Shown: in pieces, positions 9,188-17,864 of the stretch
Numbering within the stretch: the first letter of the stretch is position 1
How the letters are laid out: every line of letters begins with the position of its first letter
Source: Pseudooceanicola algae
GTDB taxonomy: Bacteria > Pseudomonadota > Alphaproteobacteria > Rhodobacterales > Rhodobacteraceae
DNA: 64,000 nt
Reading direction: 5' to 3'
Assembly: GCF_003590145.2 (NCBI RefSeq)
Contig: NZ_CP060436.1
Coordinates: forward strand, 406,001-470,000
Position numbers and translations under genes: made by a program
The notes under the pieces: generated by a model
Told to the model about the DNA's origin: nothing
The model's database searches: none
Seen by the model: the letters and a program-made list of their open reading frames with translations, nothing else

Positions 9188-9277
9188 CCGGCGGGAGTAT
9201 TTCGGGCCAGATGACAGGGGAGCGGCTCTTCATCATCTGGCTGGAAATACTCCGGGGGTGAGGGGGCAGCGCCCCCT
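9188..9277. repeat. long palindromic intergenic repeat, copy B
   Basis: Left arm GCGGGAGTATTTCGGGCCAG plus ATGA (9191 on), right arm TCATCTGGCTGGAAATACTC then CGGGGG (9233 on), then the palindrome AGGGGGCAGCGCCCCCT (9261-9277). Same architecture as the copies at 3.5 and 42.3 kb. It fills most of the 322-bp gap between the lysozyme and glucokinase genes and could terminate the former. The remainder (9278-9424) shows no gene. Confidence 0.85.
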
Positions 9278-9424
9278 GCGCGGTTTCCGCGCGTAAGTGG
9301 CTCGACAGGCTTCCTGGGAGGGCCATTGCTTCGGAACCCTGCTGCGAACTGCCTCTTGCTGCGGCGTCGTCCGAGCCTGTTGTTCCTTAAGCACGCTCGG
9401 AGTATTTGCACGGCGCACGGGCTC

Positions 9425-9441
9425 TGTTAGTAGCGCTAACA
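9425..9441. promoter_or_regulatory. candidate LacI-type operator before glk
   Basis: TGTTAGTAGCGCTAACA, a perfect TGTTAG/CTAACA inverted repeat with a 5-bp centre, 30 bp upstream of the glucokinase start. The right half (CGCTAACA) is the usual half-site of LacI-family sugar regulators of alphaproteobacteria. Position so close to the start fits repression. Confidence 0.6.
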
Positions 9442-9471
9442 TAAACGCAGGACCTGCTCCGGGGGAATGGA

Positions 9472-10365
9472 ATGAAACTGGTTTCTGATGTCGGCGGTAC
9501 CAATGTCCGCTTTGCGCTTGCGCAGGGGAATGCAGTCCTGAAGGAGACGATCCGCAGTTTCCGCAATGATGATTTCGCCACCTGGTACGATGTGGCGAAA
9601 CGCTATGTCTCAGAGGCCGGCGATCCGCCTCTGGAAACCATGGCCGTGGCTGTGGCGGGGCCGGTCAACCAGACTCAGGCCCGGCTGACGAACCGGGAAT
9701 GGTATCTGGACGTCCGCGAAATGGACTCCCTGTTCAGCGTGCGCTCCCGCCTGATGAACGACCTCGAAGCGCTTGGCTATTCCGTGCCCTCGCTGACCGA
9801 TGAGGGGTTGTTGCAGATCACGGCCGATTTCGCACCGTTCGGGGATCAGGCCCTGGTCGCGGGGATCGGCACGGGATTCAACGTTTCGCCCGTGGTGATC
9901 CGTCCCGAGGGGCCGATCGTGCCCAAGGCCGAACAGGGGCATGTGCAGCTTGCCTGGCGCAGTCGTGACCGGGTGAGCGCGCTCGCCGGGACCTCGGATC
10001 ACGGCTACGAAACGGTCGAACATCTTTATTCGGGGCGCGGTTTCGACAAACTCTGGCAGCTTTGGTCCGGTGCCTCGGTCGGCGCGGCCGAGGCGATGGC
10101 GGCCGAAGATTTGCAGATGGCTGAATTCGTTCTTCACTACGCCGAACTGATGGCTTTCCTCGCGCAGGATCTGACGCTGGGGTTCCTGCCGGGGCAGGGG
10201 CTGCATTTTTCCGGTGGGGTGGCGCGGGCCGTGCTGACCAAGGGCGGCGCCAAGGCGTTTCGCGTAGCCTATTCCAAGCCGCTGGCGCTGGACACCTGTT
10301 CGCATGTGCCGGTGCGGGTGATCCTGGACGATACGGCAGCCTTGGCAGGGTGCGCAGCAGCCTGA
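9472..10365 (+). CDS. glk: glucokinase
   Basis: 297 residues, bacterial glucokinase family. Phosphate-binding motif DVGGTNVRFA at 6-15, probable catalytic Asp97 in LMNDLEA, the second phosphate site GIGTGFN (131-137), and the sugar-binding EQGH (154-157). It phosphorylates glucose with ATP to glucose 6-phosphate in the cytoplasm, feeding the Entner-Doudoroff route common in this order. The sugar ABC transporter 1.4 kb upstream is the likely supplier of substrate. GGGGGAATGG provides the ribosome site. A LacI-type operator candidate sits just upstream. Confidence 0.92.
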   Translation: MKLVSDVGGTNVRFALAQGNAVLKETIRSFRNDDFATWYDVAKRYVSEAGDPPLETMAVAVAGPVNQTQARLTNREWYLDVREMDSLFSVRSRLMNDLEALGYSVPSLTDEGLLQITADFAPFGDQALVAGIGTGFNVSPVVIRPEGPIVPKAEQGHVQLAWRSRDRVSALAGTSDHGYETVEHLYSGRGFDKLWQLWSGASVGAAEAMAAEDLQMAEFVLHYAELMAFLAQDLTLGFLPGQGLHFSGGVARAVLTKGGAKAFRVAYSKPLALDTCSHVPVRVILDDTAALAGCAAA

Positions 10366-10515
10366 TTGCTGCCGCAGTTCATCGCCTGATGGATGGCATG
10401 GCGGTCCGGGGTATCCCGGCCGCAAGCCCGGCTTTCGACGGTCGAAAGACGACATGCGTGCTGCTGGTGATCGCGGTGCGCAGCCCGCGCATTTCAGGTG
10501 AGGCGATGGAGGAGA

Positions 10516-10590
10516 TGGCAGCCCGTAGGGGAATCGAACCCCTCTTTCCAGGTTGAAAACCTGGCGTCCTAACCGATAGACGAACGGGCC
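10516..10590 (-). tRNA. tRNA-Glu (UUC), downstream copy
   Basis: 75 nt including an encoded CCA. Acceptor stem GGCCCGT/ACGGGCT, anticodon stem CCAGG/CCTGG with loop TTTTCAA giving anticodon UUC, T loop TTCGATT. Identical to the copy at 10708-10782. The 117-bp gap between the copies contains a perfect palindrome TCCAGACC-GG-GGTCTGGA (10626-10643). Confidence 0.97.
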
Positions 10591-10707
10591 ATCTCATGTG
10601 CCTTGCGTTCTACCATCTTCCCGCTTCCAGACCGGGGTCTGGACTGAGCAACATACTGACATCCCGAAGTGTTTCCGAGAGCCTGCCTTGCTGCAGCGCG
10701 GGGAAAA

Positions 10708-10782
10708 TGGCAGCCCGTAGGGGAATCGAACCCCTCTTTCCAGGTTGAAAACCTGGCGTCCTAACCGATAGACGAACGGGCC
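10708..10782 (-). tRNA. tRNA-Glu (UUC), upstream copy
   Basis: 75 nt with encoded CCA, identical base for base to the copy at 10516-10590. The cloverleaf is complete with anticodon UUC. It lies 109 bp after the recJ stop on the same strand, with its own promoter candidate just upstream. Confidence 0.97.
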
Positions 10783-10801
10783 ACGCTTGGCGTGAGGCGG
10801 G

Positions 10802-10829
10802 TTCTATGCAAAGGCCGCTACCGGTGCAA
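10802..10829 (-). promoter_or_regulatory. candidate promoter of the tRNA-Glu pair
   Basis: On the minus strand TTGCAC (10829-10824) and ATAGAA (10807-10802) with 16 bp between, placing a start about 10 nt before the tRNA. Confidence 0.45.
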
Positions 10830-10891
10830 GGGGATTTTTCCGCCCCGGTTCAACTTTTTTCGCCACCTTGCGGGCGGGTCAGAAAGGGCGT

Positions 10892-12637
10892 CTAACCGTC
10901 GCTCGCGGGGGCTGCATCCTCCAGCCGAAGCTGCACGTTGCGGCGTCCGCCCCAGTCGTTGATCTCGAGCTTTCCGGCCAGGTGGAAGGGCCGCCCGCCA
11001 TGCTGTTCCAGCGCCGGTCCGAGCGGCCCGTCATAGGCGCCAAAGCAGATCGCCTCGACCCGCTTGCCCATGCCGTCGTTGAAGCTGATCTTCAGGTGGG
11101 TGTCGCCGATACGTTTGGCAAAGCTGATCTTCTGGCCGGCAAAGGCAAAGCGCGGGGCAGGGGCCGAGGCGCCGTAGGGCCCGGCCGCTTCCAGCTGGTC
11201 GACCAGTTCGGGGGTGGCGGCACCGGGCATCAGCAACCCGTCGATCTTCAGGTCGCCCGGGCCGGCCGATCCTGCGCCCTGCTTTTCAAGCAGCTCGGAC
11301 AGGCGCGCCATCGCGGCTTCCAGCTTGTCACGGGCCACGGTCAGACCGGCGGCCATCTTGTGCCCGCCGCCCTTTATCAGCAGCCCTTCGGCGGCCAGCT
11401 TCTGGATGCTCGCGCCAAGGTCGACCCCGGTCACGGACCGCCCCGATCCCTTGCCTTCGTCACCGTCCATCCCGATCACGATGGCGGGGCGGTTGGTGGC
11501 CTCCTTCAGGCGCGAGGCGACGATGCCGACCACGCCGGGGTGCCAGCCTTCGCCCGCCGCCCAGACAAGCGGCGCGTCCAGGCCGCGCTCTTCGGCCTGG
11601 ACCATGGCGGCTGCGCGGACTTCGGCCTCGATCTCGCGGCGTTCGGTGTTCAGCTCGTCCAGGCGCTCGGCCATGGCGCGGGCCTCGACGGGTTCGTCGC
11701 TGGCCAGCAGCCGCGCGCCAAGGTCGGCCTGCCCGATGCGCCCGCCGGCGTTGACGCGCGGGCCCAGCAGGAAGCCAAGGTGATAGGCTGCAGGCGCGGT
11801 GTTCATCCGTGCGCAATCGGCCAGGGCGGTCAGGCCGGGGCGTTCGCGCCGCCCCATGACCCGAAGCCCCTGCCGGACCAGCGCGCGGTTGACGCCGATC
11901 AGCGGGGCGACATCGGCCACGGTCGCCAGTGCCACCAGGTCGAGCATGGCCATAAGGTCCGGGCCCTTGGCGCCTTCGTCGCGCATCTGGCGATTGGCCT
12001 CGACCAGCATCAGGAACACTACGGCGGCGGCACACAGATGGGCCAGCGCGCCGGTTTCGTCCTGTCGGTTGGGGTTCACGACGCCGATGCACTCGGGCAG
12101 GGTCTCGGAGCCAAGGTGGTGGTCCAGGATCACCACGTCGCAGGGCGCGGCGGCGACCGGTCCGTGGCTGAGCGTGCCGCAGTCGACGCAGATGATCAGG
12201 TCGTGCTGGGCGCCAAGCGCCTGCATGGCGGGCACGTTGGGGCCATAGCCTTCATCGATCCGGTCCGGGACATACAGCGTCGCGGTGCGCCCCATCTGGC
12301 GCAGCCAGTCGATCAGAAGCGCGGCCGAACTGCCGCCATCCACGTCGTAATCCGCGAAGATGGCGATCCTTTCGCGCTGTCGGACTGCGCGCAGGAACCG
12401 CGCCGCCACGGTCTCCATATCCAGCAGGGACCGGGGATCGGGCAGCAGATCCTGCAGGCGTGGTTCAAGAAAGGCCGCGGTCTCGCCCGGTCCCACGCCG
12501 CGCCGGGCCAGGATGCGGCACAGGGCTTCGGGCAGGTGATCGCTTTGCACCAGGGCCGCTGCCTGGCGTTCGATCCCGGCCGTAGGTCCGATCCAGCGCC
12601 GCCCGGTCAGAGAGGAGTCCACGTCCAGAAAGCTCAT
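10892..12637 (-). CDS. recJ: single-stranded-DNA-specific exonuclease RecJ
   Basis: 581 residues. DHH phosphoesterase motifs are in order: DYDVDG (Asp96/98/100), ICVDCG, LDHH (172-174), and the DHHA1 portion with NAGGRIG and KGGGHKMAAG. A C-terminal OB-like region follows. RecJ degrades single-stranded DNA 5' to 3' in recombination and mismatch repair, using Mn/Mg. The ATG at 12637 is preferred to one five codons upstream because GAGGAAAACAG precedes it at the right distance. It follows hom on the same strand after a 169-bp gap without a gene. Confidence 0.95.
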   Translation of the reverse strand: MSFLDVDSSLTGRRWIGPTAGIERQAAALVQSDHLPEALCRILARRGVGPGETAAFLEPRLQDLLPDPRSLLDMETVAARFLRAVRQRERIAIFADYDVDGGSSAALLIDWLRQMGRTATLYVPDRIDEGYGPNVPAMQALGAQHDLIICVDCGTLSHGPVAAAPCDVVILDHHLGSETLPECIGVVNPNRQDETGALAHLCAAAVVFLMLVEANRQMRDEGAKGPDLMAMLDLVALATVADVAPLIGVNRALVRQGLRVMGRRERPGLTALADCARMNTAPAAYHLGFLLGPRVNAGGRIGQADLGARLLASDEPVEARAMAERLDELNTERREIEAEVRAAAMVQAEERGLDAPLVWAAGEGWHPGVVGIVASRLKEATNRPAIVIGMDGDEGKGSGRSVTGVDLGASIQKLAAEGLLIKGGGHKMAAGLTVARDKLEAAMARLSELLEKQGAGSAGPGDLKIDGLLMPGAATPELVDQLEAAGPYGASAPAPRFAFAGQKISFAKRIGDTHLKISFNDGMGKRVEAICFGAYDGPLGPALEQHGGRPFHLAGKLEINDWGGRRNVQLRLEDAAPASDG

Positions 12638-12806
12638 CTGTTTTCCTCGCATATCGCACTGTTCAGGGGCCGGAGCCGGCCGGCAAAGGGCGCGACAGTC
12701 GCCGGGCCCGAGGGCACAGATTTCTCTTTGCCCGCCGGCACCCGGCTAAAAGCCCGCCCGAATACCGCAAGCCGAAAACCCGAACCAATAGGCTGGGGCG
12801 CGCAGC

Positions 12807-14108
12807 CTAGACCGTCTCGATCCGCAGCGCGACGGGGTCGCCTTCGACGACGCCGGTGCCGGTCATGGCTACCAGGGCTTCGTCCAGCAGTTTGCGTTGT
12901 GTCTTGTGGGTCACGATCAGCACCGGGGCACGGCCGCCGGTATGGTCGTATTGCCGCATCCGGTGGATCGAGACGCCCGCTTCGCCCAGGACCGTAGCGA
13001 TCTTGGCCAGGGCGCCGGGTTTGTCCTGAAGGGTCAGGCGCACGTAATAGGGGGCCGGCGTGGTTGAGGTCGCGGGCACGGCGTCTTCCAGCGAGGCGGC
13101 GGGCTGACCGAAGACCGGCAGGCGGAAGCCACGTGCAATGTCGCAAAGGTCGCCCAGAACGGCAGAGGCCGTTGGCCCCTCGCCCGCACCGGCGCCGCGC
13201 AGCACGATCTGGCCGACCGCGTCGCCTTCCAGCACCACCATGTTGGTGCCGCCTTCCAGCTGCCCCAGCGGGCTGGTCGCGGGCACCAGGCAGGGCGCCA
13301 TGCGCTGTTCCAGCCCGCGCCCGGTCATCTGGCTGACGCCGAGCAGCTTGATGCGATAGCCCATGTCCTCGGCGGCGCGAATGTCGTCGATGGTGATGCG
13401 CCCAATTCCTTCCAGCTCCATCGCGTCGAAGGAGACCCGCGTGCCGAAGGCGACCGAAGCCAGCAGCGCCAGCTTGTGACCGGCGTCGATACCGCCCACG
13501 TCCAGCTGCGGATCGGCCTCGAGGTAGCCAAGGTCGGCGGCTTCCTGGAAGACGATGTCATAGGGCAGGCCCGCCGATTGCATCCGCGTCAGGATGTAAT
13601 TGCAGGTGCCGTTCATCACGCCGATGACGCGCTGGATACGGTTGCCCGCAAGGCCTTCGGTCAGGGATTTCACCACCGGGATGCCCCCGGCAACGGCCGC
13701 TTCGAAGCGGATCACCCGCCCGGCGTCTTCGGCCAGTTCGGCCAGCGCCTGCCCGTGGATCGCCAGCATCGCCTTGTTGGCGGTGACCACGTCCTTGCCG
13801 GCCTTCAGCGCCGCTTCGGTCGCGGCCTTGGCCGGCCCGTCGGAGCCGCCCATCAGTTCGACGAAGACATCCACATCGTCGCGGGTGGCCAGGGCGACAG
13901 GATCGTCTTCCCAGGCGTAGCTGTCCAGCGAGATGCCGCGATCCTTGCCCCGGTTGCGGGCCGAAACCGCGCTCACGGTGATCTCGCGCCCGGTGCGGGC
14001 GCTCAGCATGGCGGCTTCCTTGCGCAGGATTTTCAACACGCCGGTGCCGACCGTCCCGAGGCCGGCAATTCCCAACCTGAGGGGCGCGGGGCGCAAAGGC
14101 TCGCTCAT
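12807..14108 (-). CDS. hom: homoserine dehydrogenase
   Basis: 433 residues. N-terminal NAD(P)-binding motif GIAGLGTVGTG, catalytic domain with TANKAMLA, GVMNGTCNYILT and EADPQLDVGGIDAGHKLALLA, then a C-terminal ACT domain from about residue 350 (LTLQDKPGALAKIATVLGEA) that normally confers threonine feedback. It reduces aspartate semialdehyde to homoserine for threonine and methionine synthesis. The start at 14108 follows AGGAG at 7-8 nt; the longer frame to 14189 has no ribosome site. Confidence 0.96.
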   Translation of the reverse strand: MSEPLRPAPLRLGIAGLGTVGTGVLKILRKEAAMLSARTGREITVSAVSARNRGKDRGISLDSYAWEDDPVALATRDDVDVFVELMGGSDGPAKAATEAALKAGKDVVTANKAMLAIHGQALAELAEDAGRVIRFEAAVAGGIPVVKSLTEGLAGNRIQRVIGVMNGTCNYILTRMQSAGLPYDIVFQEAADLGYLEADPQLDVGGIDAGHKLALLASVAFGTRVSFDAMELEGIGRITIDDIRAAEDMGYRIKLLGVSQMTGRGLEQRMAPCLVPATSPLGQLEGGTNMVVLEGDAVGQIVLRGAGAGEGPTASAVLGDLCDIARGFRLPVFGQPAASLEDAVPATSTTPAPYYVRLTLQDKPGALAKIATVLGEAGVSIHRMRQYDHTGGRAPVLIVTHKTQRKLLDEALVAMTGTGVVEGDPVALRIETV

Positions 14109-14280
14109 TGCAGTTCTCCTGATTACCCGGGTCTTTCCGAGGCAACGGCCTATCGCCTTCCGTGCAGCCTTGCAACGCGGCTTTTGCACGGATGGACCGG
14201 GCAGGGGGCCGGATCCGGGGGCGTTCGTCAGGCGGGAGGGCCGCCCGTGGTCAGTCGGCGGTCAGGCAGAGGCCCGCCAT

Positions 14281-14625
14281 TCAGCTGTCGAATTCATAGT
14301 CCTGCAGCGCGCTGGCGCGGCGGCGCAGCGCCTCGGCCCGCGACAGAAGCGCGTCGTCGTCCTGTTCCGCGATCCGGGGCTGGGCGGCGCCGCTGGCAAG
14401 TATGCGGCTGGCCGGGATCAGCGTCGGATAGGGCGCCGCGCGCGCTTCCTGCGAGATAGGCGTATCCAGTTCGGAGGGCCGGTCACACCCCGTCAGCCCC
14501 ACCAGAAGCAGTGCGGCGCAGGCGCTGGTCCATCGATCTGCCCGACGGCGGACACCAGCATGGTTCTGACGACTGACCTGATGATCGGCACGCTCCGCTG
14601 TCCGGTCCGCCGTCAGGATCGGCAT
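14281..14625 (-). CDS. small predicted lipoprotein
   Basis: 114 residues from the ATG at 14625 (130 if the ATG at 14673 is used; neither has a convincing ribosome site). A hydrophobic stretch SACAALLLVGLTGC ends in a lipobox Cys, followed by a polar mature part rich in Ala, Arg and Glu ending LQDYEFDS. No domain was recognised. It lies upstream of hom on the same strand (172-bp gap) and is divergent to the membrane protein at 14784. Reality as a gene rests mainly on the lipobox. Confidence 0.5.
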   Translation of the reverse strand: MPILTADRTAERADHQVSRQNHAGVRRRADRWTSACAALLLVGLTGCDRPSELDTPISQEARAAPYPTLIPASRILASGAAQPRIAEQDDDALLSRAEALRRRASALQDYEFDS

Positions 14626-14783
14626 CAGGGTCAGGGCCTTCCGGCAGGAAATGAGGCGGGGCAAGGCGATCATGTTCCAGCAGTGCCTCAGCTTCGCCGG
14701 CTTGGCAAGAAGCGCCTCTCGCTTTTGGGCAGAGGCTGCGGTAAGGGCAGGGATCTGACCAGCGGGAAGACGGGGACGATGTG

Positions 14784-15293
14784 ATGACAGATGAGGTTCT
14801 GGCCCGGATAGATGCCAGCCCGGCGCGGCGCTTTTTCGGCGTCGGCGTGCTCGTGCTTCTGGCTGTGGCGGTGGGCAATATCGCCATGATGCCCGACAGC
14901 GCCAGTTTCGGACGCCGCATCCCGCTGTTTGCCGTGGCCGCCGTCCTGGTGTTCGGGGCCTGGTCGATGTCGAAGGCAACCGCCCTGGGGCTGGAATATA
15001 CCGCGCAGGGCCTTCGGGACAGCTCGGGGCGCATGATCGCGCCCGAGGCGCTGATCCTGTCGGTGGATCGTGGCACTTTCGCCTTCAAGCCGTCGAACGG
15101 TTTCGTGCTGCGGCTGTCCTCTGCGCCGGGCCTCATGTTCCGCCCCGGTCTGTACTGGCGGATCGGCAAGCGGGCCGGCATCGGTGGCGTCCTGCGCGGG
15201 GCCGAGACGCGGGCCATGGCGGACATGATCACCCTGCGGCTGATGGAGCGCGACAGCGCAGCGGCGCAGGCAGGCAACGACCCCGCCAGCTGA
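14784..15293 (+). CDS. conserved-type hypothetical membrane protein, PH-domain-like
   Basis: 169 residues. Two hydrophobic segments near residues 18-36 and 47-63 are followed by a soluble domain (GLEYTAQGLRDSSGRMIAPE, then FVLRLSSAPGLMFRPGLYWRIG) that resembles the bacterial PH-like domains of small membrane proteins. I infer an inner-membrane protein with a cytoplasmic domain; function unknown. Two adjacent ATGs (14781, 14784) could serve as start. Confidence 0.65.
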   Translation: MTDEVLARIDASPARRFFGVGVLVLLAVAVGNIAMMPDSASFGRRIPLFAVAAVLVFGAWSMSKATALGLEYTAQGLRDSSGRMIAPEALILSVDRGTFAFKPSNGFVLRLSSAPGLMFRPGLYWRIGKRAGIGGVLRGAETRAMADMITLRLMERDSAAAQAGNDPAS

Positions 15294-15553
15294 GGGCTGA
15301 CCCGGCGCCGTGCTGCAGTGCGGAACGCCGATGCTCTCTGTATCAATCATCTCAACAGGTTGGCGCGCCTTACCCATGCGGCAGTGCGGCGCAAGCCCGG
15401 AGTTTCGCCCGCATCCGCCGCCCGGGGTTGCCATTTGTGACCATGGCCAAGCAAGGTACCGGTGAACGGCAGTTTTTAATGGAACCATCACGGATTTGGT
15501 CCATCTTGCCGCCAAAGCCACTTGTTTGGCCAACCACCTGTTGGAGGGATAGG

Positions 15554-16984
15554 ATGCAACCTGTCAAGGAACCCGGTTTCCGCCAGAGCGTCGAGCTCAT
15601 GTTCAACCGGGCCGTCGCGCTGACGGATCTCAGCCCCGGTCTGGAAGAAAAGATCCGCGTCTGCAACGCGACCTATACGGTGCGCTTCGGGGTGCGCCTG
15701 CGCGGCAGCATCCATACCTTCACCGGCTATCGTTCAGTCCATTCCGAACATATGGAACCAGTCAAGGGCGGCATCCGCTATGCCCTGTCCGTCAACCAGA
15801 ACGAGGTCGAGGCGCTGGCTGCGCTGATGACTTTCAAATGTGCCCTGGTCGAGGCGCCCTTCGGCGGCTCCAAGGGCGGGCTCTGCATCGACCCGCGCGA
15901 ATGGGACGATCACGAGCTGGAACAGATCACCCGTCGCTTTGCCTATGAACTGATCAAGCGCGACATGATCAACCCGGCTCAGAACGTGCCCGCGCCTGAT
16001 ATGGGCACCGGCGAACGGGAAATGGCCTGGATGGCCGATCAATATGCGCGGATGAACACCACCGACATCAACGCCAGGGCCTGCGTCACCGGCAAGCCGC
16101 TGAATGCCGGCGGGATTGCCGGCCGGGTCGAGGCAACGGGGCGCGGCGTGCAATATGCGCTGCGCGAATTCTTCCGCGAACCGGCGGATGTTGCCAAGGC
16201 AGGCCTGACCGGTGGGTTGGACGGCAAGCGCGTGATCGTTCAGGGCCTTGGCAACGTCGGCTATCACGCGGCGCATTTCCTCAGCACCGAAGACGGGGCG
16301 AAGATCACCGGCGTGATCGAACGCGACGGCGCACTTTATGCCGAGGAAGGCCTGAACATCGACGCGCTGCGCGACTGGATCAGCACTCATGGCGGCGTGA
16401 AGGGCTTCCCCGAAGGGCAATATGTGGCGGATGGTGCCTCTGTCCTCGAAGAAGACTGCGACATTCTTATTCCGGCCGCCCTGGAAGGGGTGATAAACCT
16501 TGGCAACGCCGCCCGCATCATGGCCCCGCTGATCGTCGAGGCCGCCAACGGTCCGATCACCGCCGGGGCCGATGAAATCCTGCGCCACAAGGGGACGGTC
16601 GTCATCCCGGATCTTTACGTGAACGCGGGCGGTGTCACGGTGTCCTACTTCGAATGGGTCAAGAACCTCGGCCATATCCGCTTTGGTCGCATGGGCCGTC
16701 GCCAGGAAGAATCACGTCACCAGCTGATCGTGGACGAGCTGGAACGCCTGTCTGCCGACAGCGGCGTCGGCTGGCAGCTTTCCCCCGGTTTCAAGGAAAA
16801 GTACCTGCGCGGCGCAGGAGAGCTTGAACTGGTGCGCTCCGGCCTGGACGATACGATGCGGGTGGCGCTGCAGAACATGCGCGAAGTCTGGCATGGCCGC
16901 AGCGATGTCGAGGACCTGCGTACATCGGCCTATCTGGTGGCGATCGACCGCGTTGCGGCCAGTTACCGCGCCAAGGGTCTCTGA
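15554..16984 (+). CDS. glutamate dehydrogenase (Glu/Leu/Phe/Val family)
   Basis: 476 residues. The catalytic region holds PFGGSKGGL (Lys107) and VPAPDMGTGEREMAWM. The NAD(P)-binding motif GLGNVG is at 231-236 and NAGGVTVSYFEW closes the C-terminal domain. It interconverts glutamate and 2-oxoglutarate plus ammonium. Start 15554 follows TTGGAGGGATAGG. Length and motifs fit the Rhodobacterales GdhA group; cofactor preference cannot be stated. A very long perfect hairpin follows the stop. Confidence 0.93.
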   Translation: MQPVKEPGFRQSVELMFNRAVALTDLSPGLEEKIRVCNATYTVRFGVRLRGSIHTFTGYRSVHSEHMEPVKGGIRYALSVNQNEVEALAALMTFKCALVEAPFGGSKGGLCIDPREWDDHELEQITRRFAYELIKRDMINPAQNVPAPDMGTGEREMAWMADQYARMNTTDINARACVTGKPLNAGGIAGRVEATGRGVQYALREFFREPADVAKAGLTGGLDGKRVIVQGLGNVGYHAAHFLSTEDGAKITGVIERDGALYAEEGLNIDALRDWISTHGGVKGFPEGQYVADGASVLEEDCDILIPAALEGVINLGNAARIMAPLIVEAANGPITAGADEILRHKGTVVIPDLYVNAGGVTVSYFEWVKNLGHIRFGRMGRRQEESRHQLIVDELERLSADSGVGWQLSPGFKEKYLRGAGELELVRSGLDDTMRVALQNMREVWHGRSDVEDLRTSAYLVAIDRVAASYRAKGL

Positions 16985-17006
16985 GGTCCGGAATCCTGAC
17001 GTCGAA

Positions 17007-17069
17007 TATCTGGCGCCACGCGCCGCGCCGGGCCCTCGATGGGCCCGGCGCGGCGCGTGGCGCCAGATA
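17007..17069. repeat. perfect 29-bp inverted repeat (giant hairpin) after glutamate dehydrogenase
   Basis: Arms 17007-17035 and 17041-17069 are exact reverse complements, starting TATCTGGCGCCACGC on the left, with a 5-nt loop TCGAT. It begins 23 bp after the glutamate dehydrogenase stop and 61 bp before the convergent flavodoxin-like stop, so it may be a bidirectional terminator, though neither side has a T tract. Confidence 0.9.
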
Positions 17070-17129
17070 GTGTGCGGGGCATGACGTTCTGATCGGAGGG
17101 ACTCCGCCATACGCCGCCGGTTTCCCGGT

Positions 17130-17621
17130 TCAGGCGCTGTGGCGGTAGCGGATCACGCAGCGTTCCAGGAAATGCTCGATCTTGCTGCCCCAGTTTTCCC
17201 TCGCGATTTCCGGTGACGTCAGATGCAGTTGCGCGACCGGATCGCGGCCCGTCAGGCTTTCGAGTTCGGCAAATACGCCATCGGCGGAATCGTCATCGTG
17301 CGAGGTGCAGAGAAAGGCGATCCGATCCGGCAGGGCGGGGCGCATTTCCAGCCATTGCCGCAGCGCCGGGGCGATATGGCTTTGGCAGGCCGGCGTGCCA
17401 AGGATCATGAGGTCACTGCGATGCCAGGGCTGATCGGGTACGAGGATACCGGGCTGCTTGGGACGCAGCGCCGAGATCTTGCGGCGCAGCGCGGCCCTGA
17501 CACCGGTTTCCGGGTCCGGGGCTTCGATTTCATGCAACTGGGCGCCCAGTTGCCAGGCTAGCTCTTCGGCGACCGTCAAAGTTTCACCGGCCGAACCGTC
17601 GAGCAGGATACGGCATGTCAT
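17130..17621 (-). CDS. flavodoxin-like protein
   Basis: 163 residues. The N-terminus CRILLDGSAGETLTVAEELA resembles the FMN phosphate loop of flavodoxin-fold proteins (here GSAGET). Later parts include DLMILGTPACQ and AFLCTSHDDDS, compatible with a flavin-binding alpha/beta fold. Possible roles are electron transfer or flavodoxin-type reductase activity; no partner is visible. Start 17621 follows GGGGGAAAGCA. Divergent to soxB, convergent with glutamate dehydrogenase. Confidence 0.6.
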   Translation of the reverse strand: MTCRILLDGSAGETLTVAEELAWQLGAQLHEIEAPDPETGVRAALRRKISALRPKQPGILVPDQPWHRSDLMILGTPACQSHIAPALRQWLEMRPALPDRIAFLCTSHDDDSADGVFAELESLTGRDPVAQLHLTSPEIARENWGSKIEHFLERCVIRYRHSA

Positions 17622-17864
17622 TGCTTTCCCCCAATCGTCACGGAAGTGATGCCGATCCATCACCGAAGTGTCATCCGCCGAAAGGCGCTCTGGACGCTTT
17701 GCAGGCCATTTCCGCCTGATTTTACTTCATGTCGATTAAATTTACGGCATTTGCATTCCATGGATTGCCTCTGCGGCGCCATGTTGCTTTGCTCCGGATG
17801 AGAACAGGCGCCGGGCAGGGGCTGCGCGGGATGCGGAGTCCTGGTCGGCAAGAAGGAGCAGCGC

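Noticed and set aside
10868-12997. Long plus-strand frame (~709 codons) opposite recJ
   Set aside because: RecJ motifs on the minus strand are complete; the opposite frame is open only because of third-position GC and matches no family.
14483-15533. Minus-strand frames opposite the membrane protein at 14784
   Set aside because: The plus-strand frame has membrane segments and a coherent domain; the antisense frames have none.
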